Assembly: GCF_000499385.1 (NCBI RefSeq)
Contig: NW_013652122.1
Span: 1-50,000 of the forward strand
Length of the DNA stretch: 50,000 nt
Reading direction: 5' to 3'
DNA from: Eimeria necatrix
Taxonomy: Eukaryota; Apicomplexa; Conoidasida; Eucoccidiorida; Eimeriidae
Numbering within the stretch: the first letter of the stretch is position 1; each line of letters begins with the position of its first letter. Positions 21,776 through 33,146 of this stretch are shown in pieces. The notes beneath the pieces are model-generated. The model was not told where the DNA came from. It did no database searches and worked only from the letters and a program-made list of their open reading frames with translations. A program made the translations under genes and the position numbers.

Positions 21776-22447
21776 GCAGGCCTCAACCCTCATGAACTTC
21801 CACAGACTCGCAGAGGCGCACGGGCCCGAAGCAGCAGAAAAGCTTCTCCTGCAGCAGGTGCGCCCGCTGCTAATCGTGCTGCTGCTGCTGGCGCTGCTGC
21901 AGTTGCTGCTGCTGCTTCTGCTGCTGCATTATGCGTGGAGCAGTCGCTCCCACTTCCCTGCGAGCTTTGTGGGGCCAGCAGCACGGGATCGACTTCTGGG
22001 ATCTTTTGCTGCTGCTGCTGCAGCAACAGTTAACTTTTGCTGCTGCGGCTCTCTGCAGATGAGGTCTCAGACGGAGCAGCAAACCACTCAAATCAAAGAG
22101 CTGCGGAGACTTCTCTCCAGCAAAGAGGCCCACACAGTGGCCCTTGAGGTGAGCCCAGGGTCACTTGTGGACCTAAACCCTACAGGGGGGCCCCCCTTGG
22201 GGGGCCCCCCTGTAGGGTCTACAGGGGGGCCCCCCTTGGGGGGCCCCCCTGTAGGGTCTACAGGGGGTTCCCCCTTGGGGGGCCCCCCTGTAGGGTCTAG
22301 GTCTTGGCGAGGCAGCTGCAGAGGGGCTGGCTTCAGCAGCAAGTTCTTAAGGCTGCAGCAAACTCCAGAGCAGCAGCAACACTGCTACAGAACGCAGTTT
22401 GAGTGTTCGTGGGGCCCTGCTGCTGCTGTAGCTGCTGACGCTCCTCG

Positions 22448-22486
<39 letters not shown>

Positions 22487-22661
22487 GCTGCTGCAGCGCG
22501 AAGTCACAGTGTGCAGGCAAGCTCTGGCTTCTGTGGGGGCCTTTCTAAGGAAAGTTCCCCCCGAAGCTGCTGCACAGCCTCGAGCCCAAACTGAAAGCCG
22601 CAGCACCCAAACTGAGGCCCCCACTGCTTCCACAGAGCCTGACTCTGACAGCCAAGCGTGA
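19141..22661 (+). CDS. Coiled-coil protein with low-complexity N-terminal half
   Basis: No family assigned. Seven exons join with consistent phase: 19141-20691, 20953-21192, 21498-21596, 21780-21857, 22059-22148 and 22497-22661 with TGA, all junctions in phase 0. The first exon is rich in Gln, Ala and Ser runs with unique parts such as SSSVLKRLLGPRLYAACKV and LYELQARLAVAEQQ. Later exons are helical and charged (EALEALQRKLQLVQSERQ; EALKRKHVAEMELRAHL; TTQIKELRRLLSSKEAH), typical of a long coiled coil. The C-terminus is acidic (TEPDSDSQA). ATG 19141 is provisional; the frame is open back to a stop at 18973, and an exon-like segment near 18841-18950 (RLRLEVAATPHKYEIIEHF) may precede it. A donor at 22658 (GC|GTGAGC) could extend the gene into the exons from 23519. 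Likely structural or cytoskeletal, by inference only. Confidence 0.65.
21382..21450. repeat. (CTG)n run in an intron of the coiled-coil gene
   Basis: Twenty-three CTG units with minor variation, within the intron 21193-21497. Confidence 0.95.
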
Positions 22662-22679
22662 GCCTACAGAGTGCAGCAG

Positions 22680-22900
22680 CAAACTGCAGCAGCAAACTGC
22701 AGCAGCAAACTGCAGCAGCAAACTGCAGCAGCAAACTGCAGCAGCAAACCGCAGCAGCAAACCGCAGCAGCAAACCGCAGCAGCAAACCGCAGCAGCACG
22801 GCACAGCAGCACGACGCAGCAGCACAGAGCCGCAGCGCAGCGCTGCAGCACGACGCTGCAGCACAGCGCAGCAGCACAAGCTGCAGCACAGTGCAGCAGC
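22680..22900. repeat. 12-base repeat of CAGCAAACTG and CACGACGCAG types
   Basis: Tandem AAACTGCAGCAG units grade into GCAGCACGACGC-type units just past the coiled-coil stop. Open frames on both strands here are shadows. Confidence 0.85.
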
Positions 22901-23236
22901 ACGCAGGGCCTGCAGGGGGGCCCCCTCTTCGCAGGTTTCTGCGGGGCCCCAAGGCAGCCGCACGAAAGGGCTTTAGACTGGGGGCCCCTCTGCTGCTGCG
23001 CCGGCCTAGCTAATCTCCAGAATGCATGCAAGTGCACATTCATTTGCATGCAAGTGCATGCAAATGAATGTGGGGCCCCTGTGGTGTTTGCTGCAGAGAC
23101 TCCGTGAGGCTTCGCCCCCACCCAAACTGCGCCCCAGCTCGAGGCCTTTTAGGGGCCCCTCAGGAGGCTTGGCGACAGGCAATTAGGCCAGCAGCAGCAG
23201 CAGCCCCAGAGACAGCCACAGGGAGCAATTTGGAGG

Positions 23237-23476
23237 CAGCTAGCCGTAGCTAGCTGTAGCTAGCACTAGCTAGCTGTAGCTAGCACTAGCTAGCTGTAGC
23301 TAGCTGTAGCTAGCTGTAGCTAGACGTAGCTTGGCGTATCCAACTGTAACTAGCTGTAGCTAGCTGTGGCTAGCCGTAGCTAGCTGTGGCTAGCCGTGGC
23401 TAGCTGTAGCTAGCTGTGACTAGCCGTAGCTAGCTGTGGCTAGCCGTGGCTAGCTGTAGCTAGCTGTGGCTAGCTT
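23237..23476. repeat. TAGCTG/CTAG array
   Basis: Runs of TAGCTGTAGC and TAGCTGTGGC containing GCTAGC. It ends about 40 bases before a good pyrimidine-rich acceptor at 23518, so it is intergenic or inside an intron. Confidence 0.93.
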
Positions 23477-23518
23477 GCATTTGGGCCTGTCTTGTCCTGT
23501 GTCGCTCCCCCCTCGCAG

Positions 23519-24036
23519 GCCGCGCCCTCCCCCGTCCCCAGCCCCAGCACAGAGGGCCCCATGCCGCAGCAGGAGGCTTTTGCTGCTGAAGATTTGGCCG
23601 GAAGCAGCAGCAAGTAAGGCCTCAAGGGGGCCCCCTTTGCTGCGCAGCCTTTGCTGAGTGTAGAGAACCTCAAGAGCTGCTTCTGCTGCTGCTTTCGGGG
23701 GCCCCACACCCTGCCTCGCTGCTGCACTTTTTGCTCTGCAGGGCCCCAGAGGGCAGCGAGTCCACAGGGGGCCCCCAGGGGCCCTCGGAGGCAGCGCTGG
23801 GGCCCCTGGGGCCCCTGGGGCCCCCAGAGCCCGCTGGGGAGAAGGGCCCGCAGCAGCCCCAGGGGGGCCCCCCTGCCCCTGCAGCAGCCATTGAAGATCA
23901 GGGGGCCCCCCTGGGGGCCAGCGGGCCCGTCATGAGGTTCACTGTGGGGCCCTCCACGGGCTATGAGCACAGAAAGGACGACGCGGTGGACACGGCTGTG
24001 GCTGCGTTGAGCAACGCTCGGTAAGCCCAGCAGCTC

Positions 24037-24091
<55 letters not shown>

Positions 24092-24342
24092 GCTTCCGGG
24101 CTAAGCGCCTGCCCGCGTAGGCCTTTGGGGGCCCCTGTAGGCTCGACTTTGCCTCAGCTTAGGCCTTTTACAGTGAAGCCCTTGGGGGCCTCCGGGGTGC
24201 ATGCATCTGCGTGTGGGGCTGCTGCACTGCAGCTTCTGCATGCAAAAAGCCCCAAAATGAGGCCCTCTTGAGGGCCTTAAGGGGGGAAGTGGGGGCCTTT
24301 CCCCCAGACTCAAAGGGCCCCTGCTAGCTTTGTGCTGCGGCT

Positions 24343-24382
<40 letters not shown>

Positions 24383-24550
24383 AGAATCAACAAAGTGCTC
24401 TTTACCCGCATTTGCAAAGGAATCTACCTGTACGGACACCTCGCAGTGGCCATGCGCCTCAGCACTTCAGGAGAACTGAAAGTTTCTTTTGAAGGAAAAG
24501 ACTATTCGGCCAAAGAATTCATTCACAACTTCGAAGTGACTTTGCACTGA
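23519..24550 (+). CDS. Unnamed protein, three phase-matched exons with a compact conserved-looking C-terminus
   Basis: Exons are 23519-23613 (PSPVPSPSTEGPMPQQEAF, after a CTCCCCCCTCGCAG acceptor and before AA|GTAAGG), 23742-24020 (GPP-rich, then MRFTVGPSTGYEHRKDDAV; donor CG|GTAAGC) and 24385-24550 (INKVLFTRICKGIYLYGHL, RLSTSGELKVSFEGKDYS, EFIHNF, then TGA). All junctions are in phase. The last part, a Gly-Ile-Tyr-Leu-Tyr-Gly turn followed by beta-rich sequence, looks like a small globular domain, but I cannot name it. No start codon is assigned, so 5' exons are missing and this may be the 3' half of the coiled-coil gene. An alternative donor, GAA|GTGACT at 24535, joins in phase to 24853. Confidence 0.55.
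24039..24090. repeat. (CTG)n run in an intron
   Basis: About 17 CTG units in intron 24021-24384, which also ends in a second CTG run at the acceptor. Confidence 0.93.
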
Positions 24551-24569
24551 GACCGTCCTCTGCGCGAAT

Positions 24570-24705
24570 AAGGGTTTAGGGTTTAGGGTTCGGGTTTAGG
24601 GTTTAGGGTTTAGGGTTCGGGTTTAGGGTTTAGGGTTTAGGGTTTAGGCTTTAGGCTTTAGGGTTCGGGTTTAGGGTTTAGGGTTTAGGGTTTAGGGTTT
24701 AATGT
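24570..24705 (+). repeat. TTTAGGG telomere-like array
   Basis: About 15 units of TTTAGGG with TTCGGG and TTTAGGC variants, starting 20 bases past TGA 24550. It lies between that exon and the exon at 24853, so it is either intergenic or intronic (intron 24536-24852). Confidence 0.95.
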
Positions 24706-24852
24706 CTTGTGGGGCATTATTACGGACTTGTTAGCCTTAAACTCCCTAGAGCCTCTTCTGGGCTTGCCCAGCAGCAGGCCTAAAGGGGGGCCCCGGAGGG
24801 TTTGCATGCGTTTTGCATAATGCATGCAGAGTTTTTGTCTTTTGCTGCACAG

Positions 24853-25117
24853 GAAGAAGAGTTTCGTTACTTGAAAGAAAGACAAAAAGAGTCCGGCCGC
24901 GCAGTTTCCCTCGAAGTGTGCCCCCATGGGGCCCCCAGCCCCAGCCAGGGGCCCCCCAGGGCACAGGCAAAGCAAGCCCGGCTTCGTTCTGTGAAGTCCA
25001 AGGGGGACTTGGGGGCCCCCGACGGCAAGAGGGGCCCCCCTAGGCGCCGCAGCGCTGCGGGGGCTGCAGCAGTGGGCGCGGCCCCAGAGGGCCCCCTGGA
25101 CGGGGGGCCCCGCTGCC

Positions 25118-25164
<47 letters not shown>

Positions 25165-25668
25165 GCCCGCTCTTCAGTTTCCAGGCTCTCTTCTTGCCGC
25201 CTGCTGCCCTGCAGCAGCTTGCCAGCCAGCCACGGCGTGGGCTGCTGGGGGCCCCAGGAAAGGGGCAGTGCATTTGTCTTTCAAGACACAGTTTACAACA
25301 TGAGGAGAACTGCTGGCCCTCTTTGCTGCAGCGGGAGGAGCCCGAAGGCAGCAGCAGCCCCGCGGGCAGCAGCAGCGCCGAAGGCAGCAGCAGCAGCGGC
25401 GAAGCCAGCGGCAGCAAAGCCAGCAGCAGCAGCAAAACCCCGCCTCGCAGCAGCAGCAAGCTTCAGCCCCCCCAGCAGCGGGGCCCCCCGCAGCACAGGC
25501 CCGAAGCAGCGCCTGAGGGCCCCCAGTGCTGCTGCAGCGCAGCTCACTCGCCCCGGCAGGGCTTGTCAGTGCAGCAGCGGGGCTGCAGCAAAGCCGGGCC
25601 ACCCCACAGTTCAGCCCAAGTTGCGGCAGGGGCCCCGGGCCCCCACAAGGCTCTACAGCCCCCTCTAG
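24853..25668 (+). CDS. Exon of a Ser/Ala/Lys-rich protein, possibly the 3' end of the preceding gene
   Basis: After the acceptor TTTTGCTGCACAG at 24852 the frame reads EEEFRYLKERQKESGRAVSL, then KQARLRSVKSKGDLG and RRRSAAG, then Ser and Ala/Lys/Pro-rich repeats to a stop at 25668. The unique start is charged and helical; the rest is low-complexity and could belong to another frame. If donor 24536 is used it joins EFIHNFE to EEEFRYLKERQ in phase, which would make a natural helix after the compact domain. The alternative is a separate gene with missing 5' exons. No function is inferred. Confidence 0.4.
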
Positions 25669-25669
25669 A

Positions 25670-26870
25670 CTAGCTGGGGCCCTCAGGCTGGGGGGCCCCC
25701 AACGGGGGCCCCCCTGCGGGCTCTCTTCATCTTCTGAGCCCTACAGGCAGCAGCTGGCAGCAGCGGAGCTGCTGCTGCTCGAAGTGCCCTCTAGAAAGAC
25801 CCCAGGGCATGCAGGGGGGCCCCTGAGGCCCCCAAGAGCTTGCTGCAGTGCCCGTGAAGGGGCGCCACAGGCAGCAGCAAGCTGCTGCTGCCCCAGTTCC
25901 ACAGGCAGCAGCAGCAAGCTGCTGCTGCCCCAGTTGCACAGGCAGCAGCAGCAAGCTGCTGCTGCCCTAGGTGCACAGCGAGGAAGCAGTCTAGGCCAGT
26001 TCTGATAGTTTATTTTGAGCCTTTGCTCCTAAACCTCTTTAGAAATTTGCAGCCTTTTGGCTCTGCTTCTCTTTCAGCAGCAAACTGAGCAAAGTGCCCC
26101 CACACTATTGCTGCGCTGCTGCTGCAGCCTTTTGTGGCGCTGCTGCTGCCCACAGAAGCTAATCAGTAGAGAAGAAAGCTGGGCTTTTTGAGTTTGTTAA
26201 TTTGCTGCTTGCTGCCTAAGCCCGCCTCGGTCTTGTGCGCAAATTAAGTCCGGGCTGCACCACTAGCAGCTAAATAGCCCCCGGTGTTGACCTTTGGGAA
26301 AAAGCCCATGTCTTTGTCTCCAGCCACAGGGGGAATATGGCCCAAGGGGCCCCCTGGGCCATACTGGGGCCCCCTGGGCCATACTGGGGCCCCTGGGGGG
26401 CCCGTGGGGGCCCCCAGGGGCCCCTGGGGGGCCCGTGGGGGCCCCCAGGGGCCCCTGTGGGCCCGCGTGGGGCCCCAAGGCGGGCTGGTCTAGAAGCTCG
26501 TCAACACAACAACCCCACCTTTGAAGCTGAGTGGAGCTGAGTGGCTTAGTGTCTATGGAAGTGCGAGTTCCTAGGACTGCCCCGCCAGAGGGCAAGTCAA
26601 CGAGTTAAGTTACAACTAGCTAGAAGTGCAGCAGCAGCAGCAGCTGCTGCTGCTGCTGCTGCAGCTGCAGCTTTGGCCTGCCCCCTCACCCAGAGGCCGC
26701 TGCTTGGCCCCCCAACAGGGGGCAAACAAAGGAGGGGCCCTCTGTCTTGTATCTTTTTTTATTCTTCTAAACCCCAGGAAAGAGGCTTGCCGCAGCCACG
26801 GCTGTGCACAGAGGCTGGGGGAGAAGAGGGGAGGCAGCAGCTGTTAATTTAGCTGCTAGAAGGGCCAAAA
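25670..26870. other. Stretch without a supported gene
   Basis: Contains three tandem copies of a roughly 36-base unit based on CAGGCAGCAGCAAGCTGCTG (25867-25972), unique A/T-balanced sequence (26000-26280), a GGGGCCCC block (26340-26480) and a CAGCTG block (26627-26670). Open frames show no conserved content. Confidence 0.5.
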
Positions 26871-26994
26871 TGGCCCAAAGAAGAGCCCCAGCTGAAGGGG
26901 CTGCTGCAGCACAGCAGCAAAGCAGCAAAGCAGGTCTATGAGGGTGTGGGGCCCTTTGCCACGTACTTGGCCAAATAGGCTGCGCAGCTGCGCC

Positions 26995-27115
26995 GCGCCT
27001 GCAGCTGCTGCTGCAGCTGCTCCTGCAGCTGCTGCTGCTGCAGCTGCAGCAGCTGCTGCTGCTGCTGCTGCTGCAGCTGCAGCTGCAGCTGCTGCTGCAG
27101 CTGCTGCTGCAGCCG
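26995..27115. repeat. CAGCTG/CTGCAG palindrome-rich run
   Basis: Alternating CTGCAGCTG hexamers, self-complementary, with poly-Ala/Gln/Leu shadows on both strands. A minus-strand frame exits it as AAYLAKYVAKGPTPS to a stop; this could be a small terminal exon, but no partner was found. Confidence 0.85.
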
Positions 27116-27200
27116 GGGAAGAGCAGCGCGAAGAGGGCCCCTGGGAGAGGCGGAGGCCCCGGAGGGTCAAGGAGGGAAGGCCAGAGGCCTCGGGAAGAGG

Positions 27201-27580
27201 CTAAGAACACAAAAGAAGGCCGGAGTGGGAAATGGGGAAGTGCTGCTGCGCGGGGCCGCCGCGGGAGTCCGCAGAGTCCCAGAGCCAGCGCGGCAGCCAG
27301 CAGCAGCTGAGGCTGGGCAGCAGCAGCAAGCGGCAGGCCCAGCGCATGCGTTTGCTGTGGAGCTGCAGCAGCAACTCTTCACTCAGAGAGGCTTTTGCTG
27401 CGCACCAGAGGCAGCCAGCTTCGCTGAGTTCGCTGGCAGCAGAACTCTCCGAGCTTGTGGGGCTGTTGGCCTCAGTCGTTTGCGGCGAAAGAGTTTCTGC
27501 AGCGACTGCTGCAGCAGTGCCGAGCCTTACGAGGCTTTCGTCTGCGAAGGCGGGCGAGGGCAGCGGCCTGCCGCCTTCCG

Positions 27581-27618
<38 letters not shown>

Positions 27619-28202
27619 GCTGCCCGCCGGTGCCGCTTGTGCGCGCCGTGCTGCAGCAGCAGCAAGCGCGTGAACACCGGCAGCAGCTGCTCCAGGTTGT
27701 GCGCAGGAGTCATCACCCCCAGCAAGGACTGGAGGCCCCCCGCGTACAAAGCCCGGGGGGGGCCCCCCGGGGGCCCCCCTTGAGACTGAGCCAAGTAGGG
27801 GCCCTGCCCCTCGAACTGGAGAGCCACCAGCCGCAGCTGGCTTTGCTGCAGCACTCGCCAGAAGGCAGCAGCTAGGGGCCTCGGCAGGGCCTCCTCGGCC
27901 TGTGCTGCAGCCTGCAGGTCCTCCCCAGAAGCAATGGCTTCGCTGAGGGAGCGCGTGGGGGTGCAGCAGCACTCCGCCCCCAGCGGGGGCTGCTGCTCGC
28001 TTTGCTGCTGCTTCCGCAGCTCCTGCAGCAGCGGGTGCTGCAGCAGCGCCAGCAAGATGCAGCAAGTGGCCAGCTGGATGAAGACGTGCCACAGGGAGTG
28101 CAGCAGCCAGTAGTGGTCGCTGCCCTCGCCCACGCCGAAGCAGCCCACGCCTGCAGCAGCAGCACCCACTCAACAGAGGCTCCTGCAGCGCAAGCGCCCC
28201 TT

Positions 28203-28237
<35 letters not shown>

Positions 28238-29569
28238 GCCAGCAGCAGCTTCCCCGGACGCTGCTGCTGCTTGCCCTTGCGGGCGCTTCGTGCTGCAGTG
28301 CAGGCCTCTAGAACTCACCGACGGCCGCGAGAATAAGACCAAGGCCGAGGAACTCCAAGCGGGGGGCAGTTTCGGTGGCAGCAATTCCCAGGCAAGTGGC
28401 CCAGCTGGGGGGCCCCCCCGGGAGGCCGCGCCGGAGGTCCGTGGGGGCGCTGGCGGCGAGCAGGGGCCCCTCGGGGGCCCCCGGAAGCACAGCCTTGCAT
28501 GCAGCTGTGCAGCAAAAGGCCAGGGCCTGCAGGAAGCTGCGGCGGGAGCCCGCGGGGCAGCTGCAGAGCTCCACGCGGCACTTCCTGCAGGCCTCGAGGC
28601 GGGCTATGGCCTGGGCCAAGGCCTCGAGGCAAATGCGCTCGCGGGCCTCTTCCATTTTGTGTCTGAGGAGCAGCTGGAGCTCGCCGTGGTGGTGGTGGGC
28701 ACTGAGGACCTCCTCGGGGCCCTGGGGGCCCCCCTGGGGGCCCCCCGGGGGGCCCCCCGGGGCCCCCAGGGGGGCCCCCCCGGGGCCCTCCCCAGGGGCC
28801 CCCCGGGGGCTCTCCAGCCACTTGATGTCTTGCGGCTGCCACTCCTGCAGCGGCTCCAACAGCCGCTGGCGGCGGCGCTCCGCCTCGCGCGCTGCGCAGC
28901 CAATGGCGAAGGCCTTCAGGCCCAGACTGAGGGCTGGCAGTGCAGCGCATGCAGCCACGAAGCAAACAGCGTGTAGGGGTGCGAAGGTCTCGGGCAGCCA
29001 CTGGAAGGCCAGCAGCAGCAGCACGGCCAGCAGCAGCAGCAGCTCCACTGCCACAGACCCCACGTCTGCTGCTGCAGCAGCAGTCACGAACAGCACGTAG
29101 TAAGAAAACAGAAAGTCCAGCCGCTGCAGCAGCGGCGCTTCAATCGGCAGCCGCGCCGTCGCGTCCACGCACGAGTGGTACAGCGCAGACCACAGAACTG
29201 CAGCAAACACAGCCCCGCAGCAGCAGCCACACACTCGGCGGCTGCTTACGCTGCTGCTGCTGCTGCTGCTGCTGCTGCAGCTGCTGCTGCTGCTACTTCT
29301 TACACTGACGCTGCTGCTACTTCCTACACTGACGCTGCTGCTCCTGTTGCTGCTGCTCCTGCTGCTGCCGCTTCTTATACTGACGCTGCTGCTGCTGCTG
29401 CTTCTGTTGTTGCTGCTGCTGCTGGTACGGTCTACACTGACGCTGCTGCTGCTGCTGCTGCTGCTGCGAGGGACGTCGCGGCTGCTGGTGCCTCGCTGCG
29501 CCCGCAGCTCCCTGCTGCCCAGGAGCGAACGCTGGGCTTCGACTAATGGGTTTCAGGGGCCTCGCGGGT

Positions 29570-29612
<43 letters not shown>

Positions 29613-30326
29613 CAAGGACTGTAGCTCACAGGCGCTGAAGTAGGCGAGTGCCCTGGCGGCGTAGAGGAGGCAGCAGGCGTGGGTGTTGCAGGTGGCGTGG
29701 GGGCCCCCCAGCTTGCTCGGGGGGCCCCCCGCGAAGCAGCGCGCGCACGCAGGGGGGCCCCCCGGGAAGCCCAGGTGCCGCAGCGCCAGCCGCAGACACA
29801 GCAAGCCGCTGGGCAGCAGCGCCAAGTTCGACAACACCAACAGCGCCTGCGCCAGCCCCCGCAGCCAGCGGCCCAGCAGCTCCGCCGCGCAGTCTTCGCC
29901 GCCGAAGCCGTAGGCGCAGCGGCAGCCAAACACGGCGAAGCCGTCGAGCCGCTCCGTGATCGCGCAGGAACTCTGCTCCGGGCACCGCTGCAGCAGCACG
30001 CGCAAGCAGCAGCAGCAGCAAGTCCAAGCAGCAGCAGCAGCAAGTCCAAGCAGCAGCAGCAGCAAGTCCAAGCAGCAGCAGCAGCAAGTCCAAGCAGCAG
30101 CAGCAGCAGCAAGTGCGCGCAGCAGCAGCAGCAAGTGCGTGCAGCAGCAGCAGCAGCAAGTGCGCGCAGCAGCAGCAGCAGCAAGTGCGCGCAGCAGCAG
30201 CAGCAGCAAGTGCGTGCAGCAGAAGCAGCAGCAGCAAGTGCGTGCAGCAGCAGCCAGCAGCAAACGGGCTTCCGCAGACCCCAATGACCCAGGCGCCGTT
30301 ACATTTGAAAGATGGCACGCGCCCAC
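27201..30326 (-). CDS. PGAP6/TMEM8-like protein: EGF-like domain plus CREST-type multi-spanning domain
   Basis: TMEM8/PGAP6 belongs to the CREST superfamily of putative membrane hydrolases; human PGAP6 is a GPI-specific phospholipase A2. Exons: first exon ending at 29630, then 28319-29197, then 28150 to the stop at 27201. The first exon has an EGF-like module (CAITERLDGF, FGCRCAYGFGGEDC) and hydrophobic QALLVLSNLALLPSGLLC. The join T|TT gives AYFSAFLWSALYHSC, carrying the superfamily Ser and YH pair. Next come the conserved LDFLFSYYVLF Asp segment and further membrane spans, with a cytosolic-looking insert of about 110 residues. The second join gives LAAVGVGCFGVGEGSDHY, then WLLHSLWHVFIQL, the HSxWH motif. 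The tail of about 280 residues is longer than usual and Gln-interrupted. The start (ATG 30326 or an exon after the 30.0-30.25 kb repeat) is uncertain. Confidence 0.8.
29998..30255. repeat. Minisatellite at the 5' end of the TMEM8-like gene
   Basis: Units of CAAGTCCAAGCAGCAGCAG and CAAGTGCGCGCAGCAGCAG, 15-24 bases, repeated about 11 times. On the sense strand they give LLLLLG- or AAAART-like readings. They lie upstream of the EGF exon, so they are 5' UTR, intron or leader. Confidence 0.9.
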
Positions 30327-30490
30327 ATATTAATTTTATAAAACAATATTTACGGAAAAACATTTAAAAATTTAAACAATTTAAGTTTAATATTGCTATA
30401 AATAATTCACACTATGACAAATTATTTAAAAAGACTGTTATTAACTTCTAGTTGAAATATAAATCGCATAACTAATTCTTATATTTTTAA
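30327..30490. other. Short A/T-rich intergenic spacer
   Basis: About 160 bases, strongly A/T-rich, between the stop of the 1601-residue gene (30491) and the possible start of the TMEM8-like gene, both on the minus strand. It must hold the 3' UTR of one and the promoter of the other. Confidence 0.7.
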
Positions 30491-30573
30491 TTAGGCTCTC
30501 AGGGTCAGCAGGCTGCACGCGGATTGGGGGCCTCGGGCTGCTGCGAGGGGCCCACCAGGCGGACAAAGGCTGC

Positions 30574-30626
<53 letters not shown>

Positions 30627-31076
30627 AGTGCACTAAGGCCTACCTGGCTGCACAGTCGCGAAACTTGAGATGAAGCGTGGAGGTTGACTCTGAGGTCCGC
30701 CTCTGAAGGCCCCCGCAGTTGCTGCTGCTGCTGCCCTTGGCCTGCTGCAGTTTCCTGCTTCTCCAGCAGCTGCCACTGCAGCACATAAGTTGTTGGCAGC
30801 AAACTGAAGTCCGGGGGGAGCATCTCGGCCTCGACTATCCAGGGGTTGCTGCCGAGTTTAGCAGCAGCAACCTCTGCTGCAGCAGCCTCCCGGGGGGCCC
30901 CCAGCTGCTCGGGGGGCCCCCCAGGGGCCCCCACGGGGGGCCCCCCGGGGGGGCCCCCCACGAGGCTGTCGCCGCCGTCGCGCGAGTCTTCACACACAAT
31001 AGGCAGCCGCAGCAAAGCCCGCCTTTGAGGCGCAGCAGCAGCAGAGCTGTGCTGCTCCCCGCGGCCAGCGCTGGCT

Positions 31077-31119
<43 letters not shown>

Positions 31120-31221
31120 CCCACCACTGGGGGGCCTGCGAAAGCACAGCATCTCTTGTGACAAGAACGGCGAGTGCGTAGGAGTACAGGCGGCGGTGGC
31201 GGAGTGTGGGGGCAGCACCAG

Positions 31222-31271
<50 letters not shown>

Positions 31272-32402
31272 AGCGCAGTTGGCAGGGGGGAGCACTGCCG
31301 CTTCTGAGAGGCAGCAAAAGGTGTCAAGTCAATCACCACAGAAAGCCGGCGACCCCCTGACACTGCAGCAGGGGTTAGAGAGAGCGAGGTAAGCGCAGGG
31401 GGCCCCACAGGGCTCCAGGGGGCCTCCAGTTCCTCCGCTGCCTCTGTTGCTGCAGCACTAGCTGCTGCAGCACTAGCTGCTGCAGCACTAGCTGCTGCAG
31501 CACTAGCTACTGCAGCACTAGCTGCTGCATCACTAGCTGCTGCAGCACTAGCTGCTGCAGCACTAGGTGCTGCATCACTAGCTGCTGCAGCACTAGGTGC
31601 TGCAGCACTTAGCCGCCGCGCTTCTGCTGCTGCAGATGAAGTATGAGCAGCTGAATGGACCCCCAGGGCCACAGGGGCCCCGGGGGGGGCCCCCACTGCA
31701 ACAAAGACATCTAAGTCATTGGGCCGGAATATTGAGAGGCTTGTGAATGCTGCAATAGTTCTGCTGCACCACATGCAGTCTCCCTTGATGCCTTGCATCT
31801 CATCTGCTGCTGCAGCAGAGTCTGCTGCTGCAGCAGAGGCCCGGGCGCTGCTGCTGGGAACCACAGCTGCTGCTGCTGCAGCAAGTTCATCTCCAGGGGC
31901 CCCCAAATGATAGCCCCCATGAGCCTTGTCTGCTGCTTGCAAGCTGCTGCTTGCCCCTTGCTGCTCTCCGCTTTCTAGACCCTCAGCAGGGGCCCCCTCA
32001 GCCAGCTCCCCTGTGGGACTGTGGCCCCCCAGAGCCCCTTGGGGGCCCCCCACGGGGGCCCCCACGGGGGCCCCCACGGGGGCCCCCACGGGGCCCTTCA
32101 GGGGGGCCCCCCCCAGCAGCGGCCGGGCCAGGGCCTCTCTGGAGCGTCTTGAGGCCTCGGCAAAGACAGACTTGCAGGCCCGCTGCAAGGCAAAGAGAGT
32201 CACAACGTCAGAGCTGGAGGCTTGCAGGGCCCCTGGGGGGCCCCCCGAGGCCCCCGGGGGGCCCCCCGGGGCCCCCGGGGGGCCCCCCGGGGCCCCCTTG
32301 AGCTTTCGCATGGCCAGGCGCCATTCGCCATAGCCAGGCTCGCGAATCTCGAAGGCCTGGTGCAGCACCCACAGCTCGCCAGTCCCGTGGCGTAGCTTGC
32401 TG

Positions 32403-32435
<33 letters not shown>

Positions 32436-33105
32436 AACTGCTGCGGCTGCTTCTGCTGCTGTCCGAGGGGCTGCTGCAGTGGCTCCACCTGCGGAATGGG
32501 CACTGCAGCTTGCTGCTGCTGCTCCTGCTGCTGCTGCAGCCTTTGCCAGCTTGCTTCCTGCTGCTGCTGCGGCTCCAGGGGCTGCAGGGAGGCCGGGGAC
32601 AGCAGCTTGACTCGGTACAGCACTGAGCCTGCAGCACTTAAGAGTTCTGGAGGCAGCAGGGCCTCAGGCAGGGGCCAGGAGGCCCCGTAGGGACTCGCGA
32701 GGGCCTCAGCTGTGAAGACCCCAGCCTGCAGCGCTGCAGCAAACGCAGCGCAGGAGTTTGCTGCAGCAACGGGGGCCCCCCCTGCAGCAGCAGCAGCAGC
32801 AGCAGGCTCGCCGGGGCCCCTCGAAGGGGGGCCCCCCGGCTCCATTCCTCTGAAGCTCAGCAGCGCGCAGGGGCTCTGCCCAGTCCTCATCAAGTCCCAT
32901 ATTGCTGCTGCATCAGGGGTGGCCCGGGGGGGCCCCCCAACGGGGGGCCCCCAAGAAGGGGGCCCTTTGGGGGGCCCCTCTTGGTCTTCGTTGAAGTGCA
33001 AGATTAGCTGCTGCCACCCCAGGGTCAGGGAGGGGGCCCGCAGCAGCTGCCGCGAGGTCCCCCGGGTGCCGGCCAGCGCATGCGTGACTGTGCTGCTGCA
33101 GCTGC

Positions 33106-33146
<41 letters not shown>

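Noticed and set aside
22658..23253. Extension of the coiled-coil gene through DSVRLRPHPNCAPARG to the CTAG array
   Set aside because: Phase is possible, but the segment has little coding character and would end inside a CTAG repeat. The simple TGA at 22659-22661 is preferred.
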